Shown piece by piece: positions 11,661 through 21,738 of a stretch of DNA of 64,000 nucleotides. Location of the stretch: NCBI GenBank assembly GCA_023548195.1, contig JAJHZJ010000415.1, forward strand, positions 372,001-436,000. The letters run 5' to 3'. The position numbers and the translations under genes are program-made. Within the stretch, counting starts at the first letter, position 1; every line of letters begins with the position of its first letter. The notes beneath the pieces are model-generated. The model ran no database searches. It was not told the DNA's origin and saw only the letters and a program-made list of their open reading frames with translations. The stretch is from Bettongia penicillata ogilbyi (lineage: Eukaryota; Chordata; Mammalia; Diprotodontia; Potoroidae).

Positions 11661-12935
11661 GCAAGAAGAGAGAAGCAGAAAGTAGTAGTGTATGTTTGTA
11701 CATACGGTATTTGGAATTAGATTTAGTATGTAGACTAAAGAAGCCTAGATTAAAGAACGATTACCACAAGGTCCTTGACTTAGACTGTCTAAAAAAGGTA
11801 AATCCCGCTGCAGAGGGAACTTGGCAATGAAAGAGACAAAAATAATATCAAGACAAATAAGTTTCACAAAACTTTGAAAAATGGAGCTGATATTACTTAT
11901 CAGCACAGCTTGAGTCATCAGTTGTTTTTTTTTTTTTTTTCAGATACCTAACCAATGATCATTTGGGTACTTATCTTGTTAAAATAATTTTGAAAACTGT
12001 AGAAAGACAATGTGAGAATACACAGATACCCTATAAAACTCTTGGAATACATTAAAATAATAGTCTAGTTAATCAATGTTGAATTATACTGGAAAACTCC
12101 CATATTAGTCCTTATGGCACCTACATTAAAAGCAATTGAGTTCATCATGATAAATGTCATTGCAATAAATACCATGCCTTTAATGAGCAGGACAATATTT
12201 TTAAGTGTTACCAGACTAATCATGAGCTCCATTGGTTAAATAATCTGTTAATCCTTCAGTGTCATGAAAGAACCAGGTTGGCTTAATACAAAGTCGATAG
12301 TGAACTCTTTGGTAAAGTTGTAAACATTCTGTGAATGTATGATGCCCATAATAAATTACTGTCAATACAGTAAAGCCTGTGACATACATTAAATAGAAGT
12401 TTTAGAAAGAGACACAAGCTTTCTCTTGGAGGGCATGGTAGCAGAGTACAAAGTAGCTAGCAGAGTACAAAGGGTTTATTTGGGCATTTACATAACCTCT
12501 ATGTTGGACAGAATAATGTTAGGAACAAAATAGGATAATATCTTCCCATTATTTACAAAGAAATTTCATCTCAAGCTACTTTATATAACTAAATGCAAGA
12601 CAAATGACTTAAACTGAGCTTTATGTTGTCTTTTATTGAAGACAGGAGGTCATAAACAACATAATGCTAAAAGTATCATCCACCTATGAGTTGAAGGGAA
12701 GCTATCTATCCTACACAGACTCTTCTATTATCTATTCCACCAAGACTATATAACATTTTATATACAGGTCAGTGGGAGGACACTGGATTATAGAAGGCAG
12801 TATGGAGCATTGCAAAGAGAGCTGGTATCTACACACAGCTTGCTGCAATAACTTGCCCTGGCTCTAGTCAAATACCTAAATTTGTTATCTCAGGTTTCCT
12901 ATTTTTCAAATGTTCTAATTTTTCCATAGGAGTAT
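11661..12935. other. Unassigned DNA
   Basis: Contains a T-run at 11923-11940, but no gene or repeat family I can name. Confidence 0.45.
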
Positions 12936-12939
12936 TAAA

Positions 12940-13062
12940 AAGGTCATAGTATAGAAGCTTTGTTTCTAAAAGAGACCTTAGAGATCATATTTTTATTTGG
13001 GGAAAAGGAAACTTAGAGGCAAAATTATTTTCCCAAGGTTGCAAAGAAGTAGTTGAATGGTC
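12940..13062 (-). repeat. MIR-like SINE, distal half, interrupted by a younger SINE
   Basis: 'agagaccttagagatcat', 'ggaaacttagaggcaaaatt' and 'cccaaggttgcaaagaagta' give the first half of an old MIR-like element in reverse. Its continuation appears at 13335-13400 after a younger SINE. Confidence 0.6.
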
Positions 13063-13290
13063 CAGAAGAAGCGGTGCTGGGCCTGGAGTCAGAAAAGGCC
13101 ACAGTTCAAATTTAGTCCCATATATTTACTGACTATGTGACCCTGGACGAATCACTTAAGTTTTTTTGTCTCTGTTTCCTCAAATGGAAAAAGGGTATAG
13201 CAATAGCATGTACCTGGTAGGGTTTTTATAAGGATAAAATGAGTTATTCATGAAGTACTTTGGAAACACTAAATGATGTGCATATATGTA
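13063..13290 (+). repeat. CORE-SINE inserted into an older MIR-like element (plus)
   Basis: 'gaagcggtgctgggcctgga' and 'cacagttcaaatttagtccc' (box B) are followed by 'tgtgaccctggacgaatcac', 'tgtttcctcaaatggaaaaa' and 'gtactttggaaacactaaat'. It splits the older element on either side. Confidence 0.8.
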
Positions 13291-13334
13291 TGTTTGTGTA
13301 CAGACTCATACACACAAATCATATATAATTACCA

Positions 13335-13400
13335 AGATAAAAATTTCAAAGCTGAAATTCAATCCCAGGTACTCTGACTCTGGGTCAAGAGTTCTTTCAA
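13335..13400 (-). repeat. MIR-like SINE, proximal half (minus)
   Basis: 'gaaattcaatcccaggtact' and 'ctgactctgggtcaagagtt' continue the older element broken at 13062. Confidence 0.55.
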
Positions 13401-13943
13401 ATGAGATGCTTAAGTGAAAGCACTTTAGGGAAAAAAAAAAGATGTAAAGAGCTATAATAATGTGGGGCATCTTTTTTTTTTTTAATTCTCACAAAATATC
13501 AATTAACGGTATCCTTCTTCTCCACCCCCACCAGGAAGTATATGGCAAATGTAACCTGCCTCTTTGTATTCCACTCATAGGAGGAACCTAAGCCTTTAAG
13601 ACATATACTCCTAGGATAGAGAGATGGGAAATGGGAAACCTTTGAGAGCTCCTTGTGAAGAGATCAAAACCACTTAAACTAGGAGATCTGAACCACCAGG
13701 ATGCATGTGTGCTAAGGCTAATAAACCCAAAAAATAGACATTAATACAGATCCCTCAGCCTCTTGCCTTATGGTCAAGTAAGAATTAAATTCCTTAATTC
13801 CTTGTGTCCAATGCTTCATTCCTCTCTCTTTATTAAGTGAATTAGAAAATGTGACTATTTCACTGGTGCCAACTAAGGTTATCTTCCTTTATGGGTAACA
13901 AGGGGAGCCTCCTATTGATACTGTTTGTTCTTTGTCCAAAACT
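13401..13943. other. Unassigned DNA
   Basis: A-run near 13429 and T-run near 13471; nothing else recognised. Confidence 0.45.
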
Positions 13944-14324
13944 TTATATCAGTTTTAGCTGAAAGAATCTCTGTGTCTTCAATGAGTATGAAGACTGCAC
14001 AAATTCACATCTAGAAATTACACCATCGCCACCCCAAAACCTCACCTGCATTCTTTTGGGACAGCACAATGGGGTATTGTATACTAAGATTATTCCTTGT
14101 TGGCATCTGTTCTCTGCCCCCTTATGAATAGTGATCGTTTCATTCATTGCCACTCTTCTGTGACTCTGCTGCTTTCTATTATGAACTCCTGTGGAGTACA
14201 TTAAACATGAAGGTGGTACTGCCTTAAAGGTTTGGAGCAAGACTGGTACAATTTCAGCACAGTCACATAGCTTGATCCTGGGTTGTCTGTCTTTCAAACT
14301 CAAAGAACACCAAAATGACAGCAC
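13944..14324 (-). other. Unrecognised 126-codon open frame (minus)
   Basis: This is among the longest open frames in the window outside L1. It starts MLSFWCSLSLKDRQ and is rich in Cys, Arg and Lys. I see no domain, signal peptide or membrane segment. It lies directly beyond the C-terminal end of the decayed retrotransposon at 14380-14870 on the same strand, so it could be the 3' untranslated part of that element. A host gene is not supported: no splice or promoter context is visible and codon use looks ordinary for the region. It may simply be a chance open frame. Confidence 0.2.
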
Positions 14325-14379
14325 AACATTAGAGTCAATGTTCAGTGTATCTGGCTGTGGCTAATCATCCAATACAAGC

Positions 14380-14600
14380 TTGGAAGGTTCTACCATAGGT
14401 CAGGCACATATAGTCAATATGACCATTTGGGAAGGAAATGCCTCTAAATTTGCACATCTTATTTGAGCTATTGCTCAATTCTGCTTTTCTTATAGAACAC
14501 AATGCCTTCTCTGATGTGGGCATGCTTTGCAGGACAATTCTGCACCAGTGTCTCCCATATCTCACAATCAATACCAAAGTTTTTCAAAGAGACCTCAAGG
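14380..14600 (-). pseudogene. Non-LTR retrotransposon reverse-transcriptase C-terminus with zinc-finger-like end (minus)
   Basis: This is the last part of the ORF of a non-LTR retrotransposon, on the minus strand. The frame reads VSLKNFGIDCEIWETLVQN and then REGIVFYKKSRIEQ, resembling the conserved C-terminal 'LK.LDI..DSWE.L.QDRP.WR' segment of this kind of reverse transcriptase. A second frame gives ISFPNGHIDYMCLTYGRTF, resembling the terminal C2H2-like module ('F.C..CGR.F...IGL..H'). Here the second Cys is Tyr and the frame is shifted between the two parts, so the copy is dead. Upstream sequence continues at 14735-14870 after an inserted SINE. Family resemblance is from memory; the clade is undecided. 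Confidence 0.7.
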
Positions 14601-14734
14601 CATTTGGGGTTAGGTGACTTGCCCAAGGTCACACAGCTAGTAGGTATCAATTGTCTGTGGCCAGATTTGAACTCAGGTCCTCTTGACCCCAGGGTCAGTA
14701 CTCTATTCACTATGCCACCTAATTGGCCCCATGT
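14601..14734 (-). repeat. CORE-SINE inserted in the retrotransposon remnant (minus)
   Basis: 'ggttaggtgacttgcccaag', 'gtcacacagctagtaggtat', 'cagatttgaactcaggtcct' and 'cactatgccacctaattggc' are SINE core and head in reverse. Retrotransposon sequence resumes on each side ('cctcaaggcattt' before, 'gtacctcttcttctgaccac' after). Confidence 0.85.
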
Positions 14735-14870
14735 ACCTCTTCTTCTGACCACCATGTGAGCTCCTACCTTTTGTGAGTTCTTTCTAAAGTAGGCTTTTAG
14801 GCAAATATATGTTTAGTATTCAAACATCTTAGCCAGACATCAGAGTTGCACACTTAGGGATGGTTGGAAG
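14735..14870 (-). pseudogene. Non-LTR retrotransposon reverse-transcriptase segment, upstream part (minus)
   Basis: 'gtacctcttcttctgaccac', 'catgtgagctcctacctttt' and 'ggcaaatatatgtttagtat' are the reverse of the segment coding for the region just before the C-terminal module. On the minus strand it reads into MVVRRRG at 14738-14755. It ends near 'agttgcacacttaggg', where the second copy at the window end begins its overlap. Confidence 0.65.
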
Positions 14871-14954
14871 AAAGGAAGAACAGGTCATTCTTAGCCCTAG
14901 AAATATCTCGCTCACATGCAAATATACATAATAGATGTGATTATATTTTGAAAA

Positions 14955-15127
14955 GAGAATAAATTTGGAGTAAAAGGAAGACCTGAGTTCAAATCTAGCC
15001 TTTGACACTTATTAGCTCTGTGACCCTGAGTGAGTCATTTAACCTCTTTTCACTGCAGTTTCCTCAACTTATCTCATAAGACTTTTGCAGAGATCACATG
15101 AGATAATATTTATAAATTGCTTGACAT
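14955..15127 (+). repeat. MIR/CORE-SINE (plus)
   Basis: 'gacctgagttcaaatctagc' (box B), 'tgaccctgagtgagtcattt', 'gcagtttcctcaacttatct' and 'gagatcacatgagataatat' in order. It abuts a SINE of opposite orientation. Confidence 0.8.
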
Positions 15128-15366
15128 GGTGCCAAGTTGTTCAGTCACGTCCAACTCTTTGTGACCTCGTGGACCATGCTGTTCATGGGATTCTCTTGGC
15201 AAAGATACTGAGTTGTTTTCCATTTCCTTCTCTAATGGATTAAGGCAAATAAAGCTTTAGTGTCTTGTTCAGGGTCAAAAAGCTAATAAGTATCTGAGGC
15301 TGGATTTGAATTCAGGTCCTCCTGACTCCAGGACTAGTAATCTATCCACTGAATCATCATAATGGG
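15128..15366 (-). repeat. CORE-SINE (minus)
   Basis: 'gttcagtcacgtccaactct', 'ggcaaagatactgagttgtt', 'gtatctgaggctggatttga' and 'caggtcctcctgactccagg' in order; nearly full length. Confidence 0.88.
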
Positions 15367-18300
15367 TACTACATAAATACTTTTTTTCACTCTCCCTTCC
15401 CTCTCCCCTCTCCCCCACCAAAGTCAATTACAGATTTATATGTTATTACCATGTCACAGGGGTTGTCAAAGGGAGTACTATGAGTTTTAGCAAGTGTACC
15501 ATGAAATTTTGGATGTTACATTTTTGCAGATACTTTAAAAAATAACAATACAAAATTTGCTTACTAAGGTAATATAATATATTAAGTATAGTGTTCTCCA
15601 AATAAGCTTTCAAGTACTACAAACATAATGTAATCTAACCTCAAAGCAAAGACCTTGAATTAAAAAATAAAATAAAAACCTCCACAAAACTGGTTGCTCT
15701 TAGTCAGAAGACAATGAAAATAAGCAAGTCTCAATTCTCCAGCAATGTTATCATCTTAAATATTCAGAATGCCAAAATCCCATAGCAAACAAGACTGTAC
15801 TAAGAAGTAAACCCATCTGTAGGTCCACTGCCTATAAACTAGATGCTAAGTTTCCTCTCCCAGTACAGTCCACTAAACCTAACAAGAAGAAAGGTTTTAC
15901 CAAGATTGTGTAAAAGTCTGTCACAGACTAAGTACTTTTTACACTCTAAATATGCTCTCCAAAATCATAGTTGGAGCCAGAGCGGTGGGCACTCAGCAAT
16001 AGAGAAGTATTCATTTATAGAGTTTAATGTGGAGCTGAGTGAACAAAGGAAGCCTGGTGTTCCTCTGGACATTCTTTATGTCATATATGGAGACAAGGAT
16101 GGAGACCAGAGGCGTAAGACATCAACTGAATGTTAAGTGCTAAAAACAAAGAAACATGTAGAAGAGTAAACTCAAGACAGAACCTTGGTGCTTCAAAGAT
16201 CCTCCATTATTTCTGTTTGAGTCAACAAAGTGCTCACTTATGTGCAGATCAACTTCCTCTTCAGAAATCTTCAAAGGAGTGTTTGCTTGTTTCATGTTTT
16301 GCCCTACAATGCTTTCACTTTTGAAAATAGCATGTTAAGCCTTTACAATTGTCCCAGGAGTCAGATTGGCTCTCTTTCTGTATCTCTTGTTCTAATGACT
16401 TTGGAGTGCTGTTTCTCGTAGGGCTCATTTTGTCATGAACTGCACCTTTTATTGTGGTTCCTCCTTTCCCACCTCCTGTCTTTCAAATCAAACTCCTGCA
16501 GAGCTATTCACTGCCATGCATTTCCCTGAAAGAGTTTCCAAGGAAGCAAGAGGCTACCACATCACTACTGTGCCCAAAAGTCCAGAATAAGTCCTTCAAT
16601 TGCTACACATTTTATGTATAGGATTAATCGGGGAAAATACCTCTGGGAAATCTAATCTAGGGCCAAGCAAAAACAGATCAAATTAAGGGATCAAATTAAG
16701 GAGAAATGCATTCATTAGAACTTGCAGCATGGCTATGACCCTTCCTAGCCCTTAGACAATTATCGACCTGACAAATAGGCCATGATCCCAGGATGTGAGG
16801 GTCCAGGTTATTCACATTCCTCTCCATGGTCCACTGCTCATCTGGAAACACCATTTTGCTGGATGATATTGATAAATTCTTGATCATAAATACACAAAGG
16901 ATGCTTTAAATTAAAAGGGGATGGGTAGGCAATTCAAAATAGAAGGCATTTGACAGACTGCAGGGGTTAATAACATTTTTTTCAGATTGCAGGGCTTTTT
17001 GTTTTTGTTTTCTTTGTTTTGTTTTGTTTTGTTTTTTTACATTCTGGTGAATTGTATGTACTCCTAAGAACGTTTTTACATAACTGAGGTAAATAACAAA
17101 TTTGTCACAGATTAACAAAATAAAGATGCAATTGTTCTTTCCTATCAAAGTTCATAGAGATCTTAAATCTGTACACAGGCCCCTTGGAGCCCATGGACTC
17201 CCTGTTAAGAACTCCTTTATCACCACTGATTTAGATCTCTCCTGTGTTAGTACCTCATTCTCTCCCACTGAAACCTGTGTTCCAAGCTGCCTCCATTAAC
17301 CCGTTGTGTAGTCGGTCCAATTTGAGTTACAAGCAACTATTGCCTTCTCAATACACTTAAATCATTAGTAGATGTAGATAGATGATTAGATAGAGAGACA
17401 GACAGATATGTGTCTATCTGGTGTGTTTGTGACTAGTTATACACTCGTATGTCTGGACTTGGAAATAAGAGTGAGTAATCAGGGTTTTACCTGTAAAAAT
17501 ACATCCAGAGTTCTGCTTTCTTCAACCGAACTGTACATTGGAGTGTCATTTCCTGAGGGTCCTATAGCTGTCATGATTCTCTTTGAGGCCCAGATTCTGT
17601 CCAGCTCCAATGGTTGCCTGTCAAATGGCATAGGGACCTTGGAGCAGACAGAATAAATGAGCTTTATGGGTGACAGTTTGGAGAATCAGTGGGAAAGGCT
17701 GAATATTCTGAGTATTCAAATGGACAAAAATGCCAACTTTACAATGAATTATGGCAATATCTGACCCTAGGTTCCCTTTGCATACTATGTTCTCTAGGAT
17801 CAAGCACTCCGGTTGTGAAAATTGACAGAGAAACTTTTCAAGTAAGTTTTAATATTTGAATAATTTTATTATAATTTACTAAAATGTCTCTTCTGTACAA
17901 ATAAGCTTTAAATACTAATAATTACAAGTAAATACTATTTTATCTTGAAATAAATAAAATAATTTCATGCTTCTCTCTAGTATAGGCAAATATGCACTAT
18001 CAATGCATATTTATTCAATGAAGTTTTCTAAAACTCTGGTTTTTCTATTCATAACCCCCACCCCTTATCTTGGAGGAGGAAGATACTAGTAGCTGGGAGA
18101 AGTCAAGAAATTTTAATGTAAAATTATGCTTCTCTAGTACTTCCATGTACATGGTAAAACAGAAGTTAAAGCAAAAATTTGATAGGTTTTTAATAGAACT
18201 TTTTTCATTCTCTACCTGACAAAATTGCTTTTGTATTTGTGTAACTTTTAAACTAGCTCTTTATGTAATGGGTCTCAAGGAAAATTGTATTATTCTATTT

Positions 18301-18495
18301 GATAATCTTTATATGGCTGAGGCAGTGTTCTGGAGACTCTAGACACCAGCCTTACTTACTCATTATCATCACTGACAACTAACGCTATTATCTTTCCAAG
18401 TAAATGTCAGTTTAAAAATTCTGAATAATTTGATCTGGCAGCTAATCTATCCATGTCAGCACTGCCTCAGTCTCTAGATCACAGTATCACAGCAT
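15367..18495. other. Unassigned DNA with short simple repeats
   Basis: No gene supported. There is a T/TTTTG-rich run at 16996-17039 and a weak GATA/GACA-like patch near 17372-17420. Frames at 15843-16136 and 17408-17656 are open for 80-97 codons but show no family features. A weak hAT-like block sits near 15452. Confidence 0.4.
16996..17039. repeat. (TTTTG)n-like simple repeat
   Basis: Several TTTTG/TTTG units in a row, probably an old reverse-oriented A-rich tail or a simple repeat. Confidence 0.85.
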
Positions 18496-18499
18496 ATCA

Positions 18500-18680
18500 T
18501 AATGGAGAGTCACATATGGAGTCAGATGGCTTGGGTTCAAATTCTGGCTTTTCTACTTTATTTGATACCTTGGGCAAGTTACCAAAAGTTATCTTTTCTG
18601 TACTTCAATTTCCTTACCTGTAAAATAAGAATGTTGGAGCTCTAAAGTCCCTCCCAGATTTCAATATGCTACTGTGAGTG
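18500..18680 (+). repeat. MIR-like SINE (plus)
   Basis: 'ggcttgggttcaaattctgg' (box B), 'ccttgggcaagttaccaaaa', 'tttccttacctgtaaaataa' and 'ctctaaagtccctcccagat' follow the MIR order. Confidence 0.8.
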
Positions 18681-21410
18681 TGAAAGTTTTGGTCATAATA
18701 ACAGATGATCACTAAGTCATTTTTAAGAGCTACAAAATTCAATTAGGGATTATTGTTTTCATATTGACTGCCTACGTCAACTCAATATGTTTACCAATGA
18801 CAAAAATCTCTTTCACCTCATGCCATATACATACAAGCTAACTAACTCATCACATAATCATCAGCAAGTAATTATATTCCAGTTGGATGCTTTCTAACTC
18901 TCCTTTGACCACAATTAGTTTCCATGAAATGACACAAAACGTATCATGCAGAATATTTTATTACTGTCAGTCATTGAAAAGAAGCTAAGAAAATTACTAT
19001 GCTTTGAGAAAAAAAAGAGTATATTTCAAAAGTGTTGTTTTTTTCTGGGTCAAAATAAAAATCTGAACAATCCAAAATATGAAAATAATCAACAAACATG
19101 TGGTATTGAGAAAAACATAAACTCCATTAAAGATCATAAAATATTTTTTTTCTTTTTTAAAATTGATTTGACATTTTATTTGCAATGTATGAAACACTTA
19201 AAATAATAAGAAAGAAGGTGAATACTGTAACATTGGGCATTTCCTCTCATGTCTGGCAAACAGAAACAATTCATGAAAATGCTTTACACAAAGGAAAAAG
19301 AATGTTTCTCCTGGCCACAGTGTTCAAAAGAATTAACTCCAATAGAGCTTTTCAAAGCATAATAAATAATGACCACTATTTTGCTGGCACATTAGACTAT
19401 CTCAAACTACTAAACCTTTTGTAAATATAGAAAACTCAGTCATGCAACTTTCACAGTGTGAAGACTAACATTTTCCCACAAAATGACAACTTTCAACATG
19501 TACATGGGAAAATAAAACAAGAGAATATATTCCCGAATGTTTGCTGCAATTGAAAAATTAATAAATAAAGTTCAGGCAAGCAAGGAAATTTAGGTAGCTA
19601 TAAACACTTATAAAATAGATGATGAAGCAGGTAAAAAAGGGAATAATGAGAGAAAAAATTCAAGATTGTTAAATTGAATGTGGATTGTAAGCTTTTATTT
19701 CAATTATCTTTGCTGTGCAGGGGCGTGATGCAAAAAATTCCAAAATCATTCTTTAGTTTTAAGAAGTGTTCAATCAAACAGAGAATATTGATATAATAAA
19801 GCCATGGTAGGAAAAGATATTAGTGAGATGTCATCAATTAAATAAGCTGCACACCTGCTAAAAATACTCCAAGCATTTACCTTCTAGGAAGAAAATGGCC
19901 TGAAGTAATACAAGAATATGAATTATGCTTTGAAGAATCAAATATTTGGAAGAACAGGAATGAAGAATTTAAACTGGCCAAAAACATAAAACTATAGAAA
20001 ATGATAAGATCATAAGCACTGTACTGAGACAGAGAGACAGATTATTTTGTCTATAATTCTCTGTCATACAACAATAGCAACTTGCATCTTATCAGGGAGA
20101 AAAATTACCTTCCATTATATCAACTTCAAATATGAAATATTATAACCCAAGCATCTTTAGGGTCTCTTACTTTCCTAGTTGGAAAGATAAGTACTTTGGG
20201 TCATGATGCTAGGGAATTTGTAGGTCATGTGTTAGGATACTTATAACCCAATAAATACTCCAGAAGTAATCATATATGCATTTATTATATCTTTGTTAAA
20301 TCATACTTGTTTTCTGCTTGGAATAACTCACCCAAATCACCTCTTTATAGTTTCATATGCCTAATTCTTGGATATTAAAATTTAGGAAACATGTGCTCAC
20401 CTTATTACTATTTACATTTATGATTTTATAGATGTCATTCATATCCCTTCTCAATTTTCATCTTTTTATTAAAATATCTTCCTTTTTTCCTTAAAGTCCA
20501 CTTAATATGAAAGAACTAAAAAAAAAAAAACTTTATTTTTCTGCAATCTGCAGATCATAGACAAGTCAATTTTTAAAAAAATAAACTTTTCCTATTTATT
20601 TCTACCCCCACTTATTTCTTTGCTTTCTTTTTTCATTCCTTCTTCCCTATATAAAACTCCTTCTAAGCTCTCCATCCTTTGACTTATTCCTAATTTCCTT
20701 GTAAAAAACACTGCTTCTTTAAAACATATAATGAGGCAATTTTAACTTTAAGTGCCGACACTGAATTAATCAGAGAATACAAGAAAAAGAATGTTGTAAT
20801 TCCATGTCCTGGAATTAGAATGAAAGCTATTATTTTCAGCAACATTTTGGACCCCCTGATGTTCAGAGTGTGAAGATTTAGGAAGACAATAAAGGAGTTA
20901 ATTGCAATAGTCAAGACAGGAAGTGATTAAAGCATTTAATAGGATCATTTCATATGATTGTATGCATTGTCATAGCAGTGTTAAGTCTTACTAGGATCAC
21001 AAATGGACATGAGCACATACACAATGGGATGTGTGGAAAGCTTTCTAACTTTAGACAGTTACCTATTGAATTCAATGAAGATCAATCCTCTCTATCAATA
21101 TATTCAAAGTACAAAAAAAAATGGTTAACTTCAGAATTTTTTACTTTCATGTACATCCCTCCTTCCTACCAGCTTCCTTTATAAACCTGAGTCTTATTTC
21201 TTGCCATCAAGTCATAATATGCATAAAACTTTTCTCCAAATGTTCTGAATAAACTACTGTAGATATTTAATACTTCTTATCTGGAGACAGCTAGCAGAAA
21301 AAAAAAACACAAATATAAGGTTAAGCTGCGGATTGTATTTACTGAGAAAAAAACATCTATTATGGTATCTTCATAACAGTGTTCTCTTGTAGCAGACTTC
21401 CTATCTCCTT
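18681..21410. other. Unassigned AT-rich DNA
   Basis: About 2.7 kb without a recognised gene or clear repeat. Polypyrimidine and A-run patches occur near 19141-19160 and 20518-20531. Confidence 0.45.
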
Positions 21411-21414
21411 AATT

Positions 21415-21415
<1 letters not shown>

Positions 21416-21451
<36 letters not shown>
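21416..21451. repeat. (CA)n microsatellite
   Basis: An almost uninterrupted CA run of about 34 bp. Confidence 0.97.
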
Positions 21452-21454
<3 letters not shown>

Positions 21455-21640
21455 GATATATATCTATAGATACCTATAGATATAGTTATGTAGATATATA
21501 CAATATGTAATATCATGGATATGTAATATATGTAGGATATGTGATATCATAAATACATATTATATGTAATATATGTATGAAATGTGTACTATATGTAATA
21601 ATAATATGACATGTAATATCATATAAATATAATTCATCTT
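21452..21640. repeat. AT-rich degenerate tandem repeat
   Basis: Irregular repeats of units such as 'atatgtaatatcat' and 'atatgtaatatatgta'. It directly follows the CA run, so the two probably expanded together. Confidence 0.7.
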
Positions 21641-21657
21641 TTATATAGTTACAAAAA

Positions 21658-21738
21658 TTATCTTCCTTATCATTCTCCTGATCAAAAGTATTTAGGGGCT
21701 GACCACTGGATAAGAGATAAAATCCATTAAAAATTCAA
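21658..21738 (+). repeat. L2-like LINE fragment (plus)
   Basis: 'gatcaaaagtatttaggggc' and 'agagataaaatccattaaaa' match the L2/L3-like block seen near 7480 and 10210. It stops where the HAL1-like element begins. Confidence 0.4.

Noticed and set aside
15452..15530. hAT-like terminus (caggggttgtcaaa)
   Set aside because: The match to a hAT terminal repeat is short, with no second end or duplication.
18317..18470. 11-bp perfect inverted repeat (ctgaggcagtg / cactgcctcag) 132 bp apart, as a possible MITE
   Set aside because: No further terminal match and no target duplication; a few such pairs are expected by chance in 64 kb.
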